Position numbers and translations under genes: made by a program
The notes under the pieces: model-generated
What the model was told of the DNA's origin: nothing
Seen by the model: the letters and a program-made list of their open reading frames with translations, nothing else
Database searches by the model: none
Shown: positions 52,341-60,654 of the stretch, one piece after another
How positions within the stretch are numbered: the first letter of the stretch is position 1
Layout of the letters: each line of letters begins with the position of its first letter
DNA from: Virgibacillus sp. NKC19-3
GTDB lineage: Bacteria; Bacillota; Bacilli; Bacillales; Amphibacillaceae
Reading direction: 5' to 3'
Assembly (NCBI RefSeq): GCF_019837165.1
Contig: NZ_JAGYHC010000001.1
Location: forward strand, 3,410,001-3,474,000
Length of the DNA stretch: 64,000 bases

Positions 52341-54278
52341 CTATAACCCCCTCGCTGCGCGCTCTGTTCGTTTAATTTCATCCACATCGATATGATAGCC
52401 TTCATCATAATCGAATGAACGGATAACCATCATCACCAGCACACCGATTAAACCAATCACTGCCAAGGTAATCCACTCAAACACAAGGGCAAAACATGCA
52501 GCGAACAGAATAGCCATCATAATAATTGGCTTCCCGGTGTTATTTGGCATATGAATCGGTGCTAATTTATCCTCATCAAAGGTGGTCTCCCCTTTTTCCT
52601 TCATATCGATAAAGGCATCATGACTTTCCACATGCGGAAGGGTGGCAAAATTATATTTGGGTATTGGTGTAGGCGTCGCCCATTCCAGCGTCCGTCCATA
52701 GCCCCAGTCATCGCCATTCGTTTCTCTTTTACTGTACCGATAACTGTAATAAATACCATAAACGAAGATGGCAAAGGCGATACCCATGACAAATCCGCCA
52801 ACCGTTGAGACGAAATTAAGCGTCATCCATTCCGGTCCAATGGTGAAAATCCTTCTAGCCATGCCGTCGAGCCCCAAGAAATACTGCGGGAAGAAACAAA
52901 CATGGAATCCAATTAAGAATAACCAAAAGCTCCATTTCCCGATTCGTTCATTTAATTTATGTCCAAACATTTTTGGATACCAGAAAATGAGACCGGCAAA
53001 ACAAGCAAACACCGTACCCGGAATCAACACATAATGGAAATGGGAAACCAAGAAGTAGGTGTTATGATACTGGTAATCGGTTGCGGCCATGCCAAGCATA
53101 ACACCGGTGACTCCACCTACTGTAAAACTCGGTATGAATGCCAGGGACCATAACATTGGCACCGTGGCAGTGATTCGTGACTTATACAGGGTTGCCAGCC
53201 AATTGAATATTTTCACCCCGGTTGGTATGGCAATCATCATTGTCGTAATCGAGAATATCGAGTTGACAAATGCACCGGCACCCATCGTAAAGAAGTGGTG
53301 CACCCACACAACGAAACTTAATCCTGCAATCACAATAATCGCCCAGACCATCGCCGTGTATCCAAATAGTTGCTTTCGTGCAAAGGTTGCAATAACCTCG
53401 GAAAAGATACCAAACGCCGGTAAAATAACAATGTAAACCTCCGGATGACCCCACATCCAGAACAGATTGGCCCACATCATCGGCAGCCCTTCTCCTGTTA
53501 GTGTAAAGAACTGCGATCCAAAAATACGGTCAATCGTAAACAATGCCAAGGCCACTGTTAAGATCGGGAATGCAAAAACGATAATAAAAGATGTGATAAA
53601 CGTAGACCACGTGAATATCGGCATTTTAAATAATGTCATACCAGGGGCACGCCTTCTTAAGATCGTGACCATCAGGTTAATTCCTGTAGCCAGTGTCCCG
53701 ATCCCCGATAATTGCACCCCGAGCAGGTAAAAGTTGATCCCCGGCCCGGGACTCATCGCAGATCCGGCAAGCGGAGCGTAGTTTGTCCACCCGGCATCCG
53801 GTGCTCCTCCGATGACGAAGGAAAGATTAAATAGCATCGCCCCAAAGAAAAAGGACCAAAAACTAAGAGCATTTAAAAACGGAAAGGCAAAATCCCGTGC
53901 CCCAATTTGCAGGGGAACAACAATATTCATTAAACCGATTAAAAATGGCATGGCCATAAAGATAATCATGATCGTCCCATGGGTTGTAAAAACTTCATCA
54001 TAGTGCTGTCCACCCAAGAAATTCATCGTCGGAAACGCCAGCTGTGTCCGCATCATTAACGCATCCGCACCTGCACGAAACAACATGGCCAGCGCACTTA
54101 ATATATACATGATACCGATTTTTTTATGGTCGACGGTTGTCAGCCATTCCCGCCACAGCCATTTCCATTTTTTAAAATACGTTAACAGGAAAATAATGGC
54201 TGATGTAACGAGAACAATGGCTACCATCCCAGCATAAATTAACGGCTCACCCGTAACAAAAAATTCATCTAACTGCAT
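52341..54278 (-). CDS. qoxB: Quinol oxidase subunit I
   Basis: A 645-residue heme-copper oxidase catalytic subunit with about 14 helices. Visible ligands are FTTHGTIMI (low-spin heme His), [15 protein letters not shown] (CuB His and the His-Tyr cross-link), [10 protein letters not shown] (two CuB His) and SHFHYV (heme ligands). It reduces O2 to water with electrons from menaquinol and pumps protons. It follows the subunit II gene by 21 bp. GC is higher than in the capsule core. Confidence 0.97.
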   Translation of the reverse strand: MQLDEFFVTGEPLIYAGMVAIVLVTSAIIFLLTYFKKWKWLWREWLTTVDHKKIGIMYILSALAMLFRAGADALMMRTQLAFPTMNFLGGQHYDEVFTTHGTIMIIFMAMPFLIGLMNIVVPLQIGARDFAFPFLNALSFWSFFFGAMLFNLSFVIGGAPDAGWTNYAPLAGSAMSPGPGINFYLLGVQLSGIGTLATGINLMVTILRRRAPGMTLFKMPIFTWSTFITSFIIVFAFPILTVALALFTIDRIFGSQFFTLTGEGLPMMWANLFWMWGHPEVYIVILPAFGIFSEVIATFARKQLFGYTAMVWAIIVIAGLSFVVWVHHFFTMGAGAFVNSIFSITTMMIAIPTGVKIFNWLATLYKSRITATVPMLWSLAFIPSFTVGGVTGVMLGMAATDYQYHNTYFLVSHFHYVLIPGTVFACFAGLIFWYPKMFGHKLNERIGKWSFWLFLIGFHVCFFPQYFLGLDGMARRIFTIGPEWMTLNFVSTVGGFVMGIAFAIFVYGIYYSYRYSKRETNGDDWGYGRTLEWATPTPIPKYNFATLPHVESHDAFIDMKEKGETTFDEDKLAPIHMPNNTGKPIIMMAILFAACFALVFEWITLAVIGLIGVLVMMVIRSFDYDEGYHIDVDEIKRTERAARGL

Positions 54279-54299
54279 GTTTTCTCACCTGCTTTCTAC

Positions 54300-55241
54300 T
54301 TACTGTTCATGCTCTTCGCGCCAGTTCTCATCATTTTCCAGATGCAGTTGTTCCTCGTACAACTCTCTGTGACGTTCCACAGAATAATCTCGATCGTCAT
54401 TGCTTCCATGATCAGCAAATGCAAGATGTGTTGAGGAGAATTCCATCTCATCCAATAAACCGGGTTTTAGCAAATCATCATACGTTTGCTGTGTTAATTC
54501 CGGTGCCTCGTCCTGGGTCGCCTCCACCCAGTCGTTGAATGCTTCTTCTTCCTGCGCGTGTACATCAAATGTCTGTCCGGTGAATCCTTCTCCCGTAAAG
54601 TTTGCATTACGTCCTTGGAAGACGCCGGTTTCGTCTGCTTGCAAATAAAGGGTATTTTCCATACCAGCCATGTTATACTTCTGCCCTCCAAGCTTCGGAA
54701 TCCAGAAAGATGCCATCGAATCTGCAGAAGACAGGCGGAATTCAATCGCTCTGTCCGTCGGGATATTTAAGTAGTTCACAGTTTCAATTCCCTCTTCCGG
54801 ATAACTGAAAAACCATTTCCAATCTGCGGAAGTCGCATAAATGACCAATGGCTCTTCCTCAGCACTTGACTCCGGAGGTTCCTCCAGGTCAAATATCGTA
54901 CTCACCGTTGGAATCGATAATGCAGTGACGATCAATATCGGGATGACCGTCCAGACAATTTCAATCTTCATATTCCCGTGAAGACTGGGTTTGTAGTCTT
55001 CCTCTTTCCGATTCGGGTTACTGTCGCGGTATTTATATAGCATAAAAGCAAATAAGCTAAATACAACAACAATAATCCCCGTCATGAAAATAAGGGAGTA
55101 TAAAATTAAATCCCTCTGGTTCGCTGCTACAGGACCTTTCGGATCAAGCACCGCCAATTGGTCACAACCGCTTAGAAATAAAGCGAAACCAACCAGTAAT
55201 AAGGCCAGGCCTTTTTTATAAGAATGTCGTTTTTTCTTCAT
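54300..55241 (-). CDS. qoxA: Quinol oxidase subunit II (lipoprotein)
   Basis: About 313 residues. The lipobox LFLSGC near residue 26 marks a lipoprotein. Two membrane helices follow, then the cupredoxin domain (WKWFFSYPEEGIETVNYLNIP, SADSMASFWIPKLGGQKYNMAGM). The CuA ligand cysteines of cytochrome c oxidases are absent, which identifies a quinol-type enzyme. The C-terminal acidic tail is long. ATG 55241 lies 8 bp after AGGAG and is chosen over the one at 55250. It is first of qoxABCD. Confidence 0.94.
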   Translation of the reverse strand: MKKKRHSYKKGLALLLVGFALFLSGCDQLAVLDPKGPVAANQRDLILYSLIFMTGIIVVVFSLFAFMLYKYRDSNPNRKEEDYKPSLHGNMKIEIVWTVIPILIVTALSIPTVSTIFDLEEPPESSAEEEPLVIYATSADWKWFFSYPEEGIETVNYLNIPTDRAIEFRLSSADSMASFWIPKLGGQKYNMAGMENTLYLQADETGVFQGRNANFTGEGFTGQTFDVHAQEEEAFNDWVEATQDEAPELTQQTYDDLLKPGLLDEMEFSSTHLAFADHGSNDDRDYSVERHRELYEEQLHLENDENWREEHEQ

Positions 55242-55722
55242 TAGAAACACTCCTGCATGAACAAAATTAACTATTTTCAGGACTCAGAATAGATCAAATC
55301 GTTTTTTAGCGTCGTCACCGATATTACAAGGAAGTAGATTCAAGTCTTATTAGAAAACGACAAGAAATGGAATGACGTTCTGATGGCTAAACTACTTAGC
55401 TATCTGACCTTCGATTGTTCATTTTTAATCTTCCATTTTATTGCCCCGAGTCCCGATTTTATTATTTTCTACTATAACCATACCCAAAATAGTAACAAAT
55501 AAAGCAGACTTATCGGGACTTCTTACAATCTTTTTATATAATCTTCATATTTCCGGTACATTTTTGTAATAAAATCTTCAAATTTACATTTTATAGGAAG
55601 ATTGATCTGCTAAGGTGAGTATCTAAAATAGCAGCTATTCGTTGCGAATTTTTTTAAGATTGACCGCCTTCGAAAAAATATTTAGTTGTTAACAGGAAGG
55701 CGCAATATATATATGAAGTTAT
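55242..55722. other. qox upstream region
   Basis: About 480 bp without a credible gene. It is AT-rich and contains the qox promoter region. No ResD, CcpA or other site could be assigned with confidence. Confidence 0.35.
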
Positions 55723-55762
55723 GAAAAATCGGCTCTCTGCCGAAACAGAAAACCGATTTTTC
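55723..55762 (-). terminator. Terminator of the YvrJ/DUF2922/DUF1659 cluster
   Basis: GAAAAATCGG (55723-55732) pairs with CCGATTTTTC (55753-55762). On the minus strand it follows the YvrJ stop by 1 bp and ends in a T-rich arm. Confidence 0.8.
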
Positions 55763-55763
55763 A

Positions 55764-55898
55764 TCATTTCATTTTTTCTGGTAGTGCGTGTATCGATTCG
55801 ATTAACAGATTGAGCTTTGCCTCAATACGGTGGAGCAAGTAAAATGTCACCGCAATCGGAAAGCCGACATCTGTAATGAATGATAGCCATGCTTCCAT
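55764..55898 (-). CDS. YvrJ family protein
   Basis: A 44-residue protein (MEAWLSFITDVGFPIAVTFY...EKMK). The opening W-x-x-F/I-T-D-V-GFPIAV-T-YLL-x-R-IE is the YvrJ family signature: one membrane helix and a short amphipathic tail. Function unknown. Family members regularly travel with DUF2922 and DUF1659 proteins, which lie just upstream here. AAAGGAGG precedes ATG 55898. A 21-bp repeat array separates it from its usual partners. Confidence 0.88.
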   Translation of the reverse strand: MEAWLSFITDVGFPIAVTFYLLHRIEAKLNLLIESIHALPEKMK

Positions 55899-55933
55899 TG
55901 GTGGTGCCTCCTTTCCAATCATTGTTGGGGGGG

Positions 55934-56220
55934 TTCTCCCGATTTGGCTTGGCGCTCTCCCGATCTGGCTTGGCGCTCTCCCGAGTTTGGATCGTGCTCT
56001 CCCGATTTGAGTTGGCGCTCTCCCGGTTTGACTTGGCGCTCTCCCGATCTGGCTTGGCGCTCTCCCGAGTTTGGATCGTGCTCTCCCGATTTGAGTTGGC
56101 GCTCTCCCGGCTTGACTTGGCGCTCTCCCGGGTTCGGACTGTGCTCTCCCGATTTGGCTTGGCTCTCTCCCGAGTTTGGATCGTGCTCTCCCTATCTGAC
56201 TTGCCGCTCTCCCGAGTTAA
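55934..56220 (+). repeat. 21-bp tandem repeat array E (about 14 units)
   Basis: Fourteen units of 21 bp with core CTCTCCCGATTTGGCTTGGC. A block of four successive unit types is repeated (84-bp higher-order period, starting 55955 and 56039). The C-rich strand is on top. The two top-strand open frames across it (LALSR and RSPD-type heptapeptides) are products of the 21-bp period, not genes. Confidence 0.95.
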
Positions 56221-56378
56221 GCCACCACCCCCGTGCCATCCAAAGCGACCTCACTCACTTTCCCTTCTATCAAAACAGACCAGTGGACGAGCCGCTGGTC
56301 ATGTTTTTCACTATTTTCATTGAATGATCGCTCATGGATGATGTCAGCACTTGCATTCCTTTCACTATCCCAACTCAA
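56217..56378 (-). CDS. Doubtful small open frame after DUF2922
   Basis: A TTG at 56378, 3 bp after GGAGG, opens about 53 residues (LSWDSERNASADIIHERSF...), overlapping the DUF2922 end by 14 bp and ending at the repeat array. The composition (LVHWSVLIEGKVSEVALDG) looks protein-like and the overlap would fit coupling, but I know no family and the RBS spacing is short. Confidence 0.25.
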   Translation of the reverse strand: MSWDSERNASADIIHERSFNENSEKHDQRLVHWSVLIEGKVSEVALDGTGVVA

Positions 56379-56583
56379 TGTCCTCCACGGTACGTTCAAC
56401 AACACGGGCGCTTTCTTTCCTTATTACGTCACCGCCTGTTGATGTGAAGGCATTTTGCTCGATGATTTCATCCATTACAGTGTTGACTGTTTCTGGATCT
56501 ACTGGCTCGATCGGATTATCTAATGCATACGTGACAATCTTATCGTCCTCGTTGCGAAATTTAAGCTCAATCTTCTTGGTCAT
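56365..56583 (-). CDS. DUF2922 family protein
   Basis: A 72-residue soluble protein of the DUF2922 family: KKIELKFRNEDDKIVTYALDNP followed by DPETVNTVMDEIIEQNAF and ending RTVEDIELG. The likely fold is a small alpha/beta domain. No function is known. DUF2922, DUF1659 and YvrJ genes co-occur widely in Firmicutes and are probably one functional unit. GGAGG precedes ATG 56583. Confidence 0.88.
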   Translation of the reverse strand: MTKKIELKFRNEDDKIVTYALDNPIEPVDPETVNTVMDEIIEQNAFTSTGGDVIRKESARVVERTVEDIELG

Positions 56584-56636
56584 GGTCTAACCTCCTTTCC
56601 GAAAGATTACTTGAACTCCCAATTTCGGGATTCCAA

Positions 56637-56861
56637 TTAGTCTTCTCTAATTTCGGAGTTGTCCCTGCGCTCGATGCTGTACAAGGGACTCTCCTGCAAT
56701 GCTGCAAGTCCTTCAGCGATTGGCAACAATTGATCTGCGTCTGCATCTGTTTTTACATTATTGAAGTTTTTATACTTGTACACCGGCTCCCCGGTCAAGT
56801 CATCATCACCTTCATACAGAATCAAACGCAGCGTTGAACTGACCTTATCCGCTACCGCCAT
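56637..56861 (-). CDS. DUF1659 family protein
   Basis: A 74-residue protein. MAVADKVSSTLRLILYEG...VYKYKNFNNVKTDADADQLL and EGLAALQESPLYSIERRDNSEI fit the DUF1659 family (YvrJ/DUF2922 neighbour). Role unknown. The frame is open to 56999, but ATG 56861 lies after GGGAGGTGA and upstream sequence is palindromic repeat DNA. It is first in a three-gene cluster with DUF2922 and YvrJ. Confidence 0.88.
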   Translation of the reverse strand: MAVADKVSSTLRLILYEGDDDLTGEPVYKYKNFNNVKTDADADQLLPIAEGLAALQESPLYSIERRDNSEIRED

Positions 56862-56922
56862 GCTTATCACCTCCCTCACCCATACAATCGAACAGAAAGT
56901 AGATTTGGGGGCAAAGGACGGA

Positions 56923-56997
56923 GGGACAGGTCCCTTGTCCCAGCATCCGTCCATGATCTGGAATGGGAGAGGGACAATGAACCTGTCCCCCTGTCCC
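56923..56997. repeat. GGGACA/TGTCCC palindromic repeats (two units)
   Basis: GGGACAGGTCCCTTGTCCC-like unit at 56923-56941 and GGGACAATGAACCTGTCCCC at 56971-56990, then CTGTCCC. The second is identical to 58262-58281 and inverse to 50723-50742. They lie between the divergent DUF1659 and LCP genes. Confidence 0.75.
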
Positions 56998-57102
56998 ACT
57001 TTTGTCCTAGAAAAAATTTATGGAAAACGGACATTATCCTGTCAATCATGGTATATAATCTGTAAAATAAGGACTAAGAAATTAGGAGGAGTTCGTTGTT
57101 CG

Positions 57103-58122
57103 ATGATCAGCCAAAAGCGTTTGAGAAATCTTTCCAAGAAAAAATTGTTTCTATATGGTGGAATCGTTTTCATTTTCCTTATTGGGATTGGCGTAGGCTA
57201 TGCTGTTTATTTAGTTGACAGGACGGCTGGCACGGTAGCTGACTCACATGAGGAAGTGGGACGTGACAATGAGACATCGCCGCTTCGTGAGGGGCATGTT
57301 GATCCGGTGGAGGATAATGTTTCGGTTCTTTTTATTGGGGTGGATAGCAGCGAACAACGGGATAATGAGGAAGAAAGCCGTTCGGATGCGTTGTTGCTTG
57401 CAACCTTCAATAAGGATGATAGTACGGTGAAATTATTAAGTATTCCGAGAGATTCCTATGTTTACATTCCGGAAGTTGCTTATCAAACGAAAATCAATCA
57501 TGCGCATGCGTTCGGCGGCCCGGAAGCGACGATTGAAACAGTGGAGAATTTCCTGCAGGTGCCTGTGGATTACTTTGTGCGTATAAACTTTGAAGGATTT
57601 GTTGAGGTTGTAGATACACTGGACGGAATCAAGCATGACGTGCCCTATGAATTTACAGAATCCGACTCCAATGATGACAAGGACTCGATTCATTTATATC
57701 CAGGGAAGCAAAATTTGAACGGTGAAGAAGCATTAGCCATGGCACGCACGCGAAAGCATGACAGTGATGTCGAACGTGGAAAACGGCAACAGGAGATTCT
57801 CGCAGCGATTGCCAGTAAGGCGACCTCCCCGTCTGCTGTCTTCAAACTGGATGAATTAATCACAGCTGTCGGGTCAAATATGGCAACCAATATGAAATTT
57901 AATGAAATCAGGAGCTTCTTGTCTTATGGGTTGGATGAAGAAGTTGCAATCGAAACCGTTAACCTTGATGGCGAAGGAAGTTATATGAATGATGGTGGCT
58001 GGTATTATCAAGTGGAAGAAGACAGCAGAGCCAAGACACAAACCGAGCTCAGGGAGCATCTTGATTTGCCTGAGGTGGACCATAATAGCGACTTTGCGGA
58101 GGATGAAGACGCATTTTATTAG
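57103..58122 (+). CDS. LytR-CpsA-Psr (LCP) family phosphotransferase 1
   Basis: About 339 residues. An N-terminal membrane helix (about 22-43) is followed by an external LCP domain: VLFIGVDSSEQRD, then SRSDALLLATFNKDD, LLSIPRDSYVYIP with the conserved arginine-aspartate, and LAMARTRKHDSDVERGKRQQEIL. LCP enzymes move undecaprenyl-linked teichoic acid or capsule onto peptidoglycan. A close paralogue lies at 61592-62641. ATG 57103 follows AGGAGG at long spacing. Confidence 0.93.
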   Translation: MISQKRLRNLSKKKLFLYGGIVFIFLIGIGVGYAVYLVDRTAGTVADSHEEVGRDNETSPLREGHVDPVEDNVSVLFIGVDSSEQRDNEEESRSDALLLATFNKDDSTVKLLSIPRDSYVYIPEVAYQTKINHAHAFGGPEATIETVENFLQVPVDYFVRINFEGFVEVVDTLDGIKHDVPYEFTESDSNDDKDSIHLYPGKQNLNGEEALAMARTRKHDSDVERGKRQQEILAAIASKATSPSAVFKLDELITAVGSNMATNMKFNEIRSFLSYGLDEEVAIETVNLDGEGSYMNDGGWYYQVEEDSRAKTQTELREHLDLPEVDHNSDFAEDEDAFY

Positions 58123-58261
58123 AAGGCTATAGAGACAATTGACTTACTTCTCGACAATGGTTTTTATATAGATCGACCCGTGGACGCATGAATGTGCTTC
58201 AATCAACATAACGACGGTAGGAATACCACACTTTCTTCCTAAAAATGATGGATGGATGGCT

Positions 58262-58288
58262 GGGACAATGAACCTGTCCCCTTGTCCC
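58262..58288. repeat. GGGACA/TGTCCC palindromic repeat (third locus)
   Basis: GGGACAATGAACCTGTCCCC at 58262-58281 then TTGTCCC. The ends pair as GGGACAA/TTGTCCC. The core is the same 20-mer as in the other two loci. Confidence 0.7.
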
Positions 58289-58349
58289 TTTTAAGGGATC
58301 ATACTCTCTTTTAAGAAGCCTGATTAGGGGCTGGTAAGGAGGGATGTCT

Positions 58350-58664
58350 ATGGGAAATGATAAGCATGAAGGAGACAGGGAGGATGATAACCTGGTTAAA
58401 AAGACGTCTAAGGAAGTCAACGATCTCTTTGGGCATACGGTGGATACGTCCGGAAAGATCGTCAAATCGATTTCAGGTGAAGGAGGTCTAGTTGGTAAAG
58501 CGACTGATGCTTCAGGTAGAATCTTAAAAGGTACAGCTGGAAAAGCCAATGATATTATCGGGAAAACATCAGAAGCACCTGGGAAATTTTACAGGAGTGC
58601 CACAAGGCGTCATAATCAAAAGGATCATAAAGAGCAAGACCACAATGATAAATCAGATAAATAA
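58350..58664 (+). CDS. Hypothetical hydrophilic protein with internal repeats
   Basis: About 104 residues, strongly hydrophilic and likely disordered. Internal repeats have the form T-x-G-K/R-I/V-hydrophobic-K (DTSGKIVKSISGEGG, DASGRILKGTAGK, KTSEAPGKFYRSA), and the tail is His/Lys/Asp-rich. I do not recognise a family; the repeats could form an amphipathic surface as in stress-protective proteins. ATG 58350 lies 7 bp after GGAGG and is preferred to 58344. Confidence 0.6.
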   Translation: MGNDKHEGDREDDNLVKKTSKEVNDLFGHTVDTSGKIVKSISGEGGLVGKATDASGRILKGTAGKANDIIGKTSEAPGKFYRSATRRHNQKDHKEQDHNDKSDK

Positions 58665-58667
58665 GTT

Positions 58668-58897
58668 GAAAACGAGGTTGGGACAAAACAAACGTGTTTC
58701 ATTAAAAAGACGAACATTATCAAACTTAGCGTAGGAAATATGCGGAGACTCCAGCGGGAGAAAAGGCATAGGTGAGACACCGAAGTGCGATAGCACAAGG
58801 GGGCACACCAGCCGCCCGCGGAAAGCGAAGTATATTTCCGAAGCGATGTATGTTCGGATTTTATTTGTTAAAAATACTTTTGTCCCAGCCTCGTTTC
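58668..58897. repeat. ~230-bp inverted-repeat element of Bacillaceae type
   Basis: The ends AACGAGGTTGGGACAAAA (from 58671) and TTTTGTCCCAGCCTCGTT (to about 58895) form an 18-bp terminal inverted repeat with one mismatch. Inside are GCGGAGACTCCAGCGGGA and CCGCCCGCGGAAAGCGAAG, a sequence I recognise as a dispersed repeat of many Bacillaceae genomes. It has no coding capacity and fills most of 58665-58997. It may also terminate transcription. Confidence 0.75.
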
Positions 58898-58997
58898 ATT
58901 TATAAACCTAGCTATCAAACATTGCTTATTTACAAGAGCACAGCGATCTTTTTAGTTACATAAGCAGCTAAACAAAGAACATTTCGCTGCTTCTTCT

Positions 58998-60497
58998 TTA
59001 TTTATCTTTCGGTTTATATTCCGCTTTGATGGATTTCCAAATCGATACAACCATAATTAGAAGAATGACTGTAAATGGTAAGGCTGCTGTTAGTGATGCT
59101 GTTTGCAACGCGTCCAATCCACCTGTAAATAATAACACAAGGGCAATGGCTGTAATCAGAACGCCCCAAATGATTTTGGTGACCAGGGCTGGATTTAGAC
59201 TACCTTTAGACGTCATCGTTCCTAAAATATATGTTGCAGAGTCCGCAGACGTTACCATAAATGTGAAAATAAGTAATATCGAAATGATCGATAGAATGTC
59301 TGTAAAGGGCACGACACCGAGCGCTTCAAACAAGGCTACGGTGACATCTTCGTCCACAGCCTCTGCAATCTGTGTCCCATTATTTAAATCACTGTAAAGC
59401 GCCGTCCCACCAAATACGGCAATCCAGATACAGGCAATGGCGGGCGGTACAACCATCACACCTGCTACAAATTCACGGATCGTTCTACCTCTGGATACAC
59501 GCGCAACAAATGCGCCTACAAATGGAGACCAAGCAATGGCCCAGGCCCAGTAAAATATCGTCCAATCGTTTACCCAGTCACCACCTGTATACGGCGTCAG
59601 ACGAAGACTGTACTGAACAAAATTGGTTATATAATCGCCTAAACCAAGGACAGCAGAATTTAAAATAAATACGGTTGGCCCAAGTAAAAATACAATGACC
59701 ATCACAAGCAAAGCCATCCCCAGATTAATATTGCTCAACCATTTGATTCCTCTATCCAGTCCTGTACCGGATGAAATTAAATAGCACCCCATCATGATTA
59801 GAGCTATAATAACCTGGACCCCGATATGATTCGGAATATTAAATACGGAGGCAAGTCCTCCATTCAACTGGATAAACGATAATCCAACCGTTGTCGCAAC
59901 ACCCATGACTGTAGCAATGACAGCCAATATATTAATCGTATTCGCTACCCCTTTGTTTTTTCCGATAACGGGTTCGATAGCAACAGAAACCAATCCACTC
60001 TTCCTTTTTCTAAATTGCAGAAAGGCAATCCCCAGTCCAGCTACCGCAAAGACAGCCCACTGACTAATTCCCCAGTGGAAAAAGGAATACCCCATTGCTA
60101 CCCTAGCCGCTTCTTCTGACTGCGGCTCCAGGCCGGGAAAAGGTGTAACAAAAAAATGACTCATCGGTTCAGCGACACTCCAGAAAACAAGTGATACACC
60201 AAAGCCAGCCGAAAATAGCATACCAACCCATGTAAAAAACGGGTACTCCGGCCGTGAATCAACTGGTCCCAACCGCATTTTCCCATATTTACTGATGGAA
60301 ATTCCAACTAAAAAAAGAATAATGGCAAATACAGCCAGTAAATAAAACCATCCAAAATTAGTCGTTGTGAAATCAAATAATGTCTGAGCTACGGAGCCAA
60401 ATTTCGCTGGCAGGAAAGCGCCAATGATAACGAGTAATCCAAGAATCGTTGCCGAGATAAAAAATACCGGGTTTTTGTACGAGTTTTCTTTATTCAT
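58998..60497 (-). CDS. BCCT-family transporter (glycine betaine/choline type)
   Basis: About 499 residues with twelve membrane helices. The family core GMLFSAGFGVSLVFWSVAEPM and a tryptophan-rich segment FYWAWAIAWSPFVGAFVARVSRGRT are clear. It is closest in form to OpuD-like betaine carriers that import compatible solutes under osmotic stress, driven by sodium. The frame is open to 60581, but ATG 60497 follows AAAGGATAT. A sigma-B-like promoter lies 45 bp upstream, in line with general-stress induction. Confidence 0.93.
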   Translation of the reverse strand: MNKENSYKNPVFFISATILGLLVIIGAFLPAKFGSVAQTLFDFTTTNFGWFYLLAVFAIILFLVGISISKYGKMRLGPVDSRPEYPFFTWVGMLFSAGFGVSLVFWSVAEPMSHFFVTPFPGLEPQSEEAARVAMGYSFFHWGISQWAVFAVAGLGIAFLQFRKRKSGLVSVAIEPVIGKNKGVANTINILAVIATVMGVATTVGLSFIQLNGGLASVFNIPNHIGVQVIIALIMMGCYLISSGTGLDRGIKWLSNINLGMALLVMVIVFLLGPTVFILNSAVLGLGDYITNFVQYSLRLTPYTGGDWVNDWTIFYWAWAIAWSPFVGAFVARVSRGRTIREFVAGVMVVPPAIACIWIAVFGGTALYSDLNNGTQIAEAVDEDVTVALFEALGVVPFTDILSIISILLIFTFMVTSADSATYILGTMTSKGSLNPALVTKIIWGVLITAIALVLLFTGGLDALQTASLTAALPFTVILLIMVVSIWKSIKAEYKPKDK

Positions 60498-60542
60498 AAC
60501 ATATCCTTTCTGTTTAGTTTTTATGTAGATGAATGTTACACT

Positions 60543-60567
60543 ATACCCTACACGCCAATGATTAAAC
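60543..60567 (-). promoter_or_regulatory. Sigma-B-type promoter of the BCCT carrier gene
   Basis: On the minus strand GTTTAA (60567-60562), 13 bp, GGGTAT (60548-60543) matches the B. subtilis sigma-B consensus fully. It is 46 bp from the ATG at 60497. Confidence 0.7.
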
Positions 60568-60654
60568 ATCTCAGGACACAATACTGGAGTCTATATCATC
60601 ATGCTTCCCTTTTAAGAGGCACGTAAACGAGCACGGCTCCTATACCAGCCTCCC

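Noticed and set aside
34594-56220. Tandem arrays as CRISPR
   Set aside because: Repeats are contiguous with no unique spacers, no cas genes nearby, and period is too short.
55880-56327. Two overlapping top-strand open frames of 127-147 codons with LALSR/RSPD heptapeptides
   Set aside because: They are translations of the 21-bp array (7 codons per unit), present in more than one frame and without RBS.
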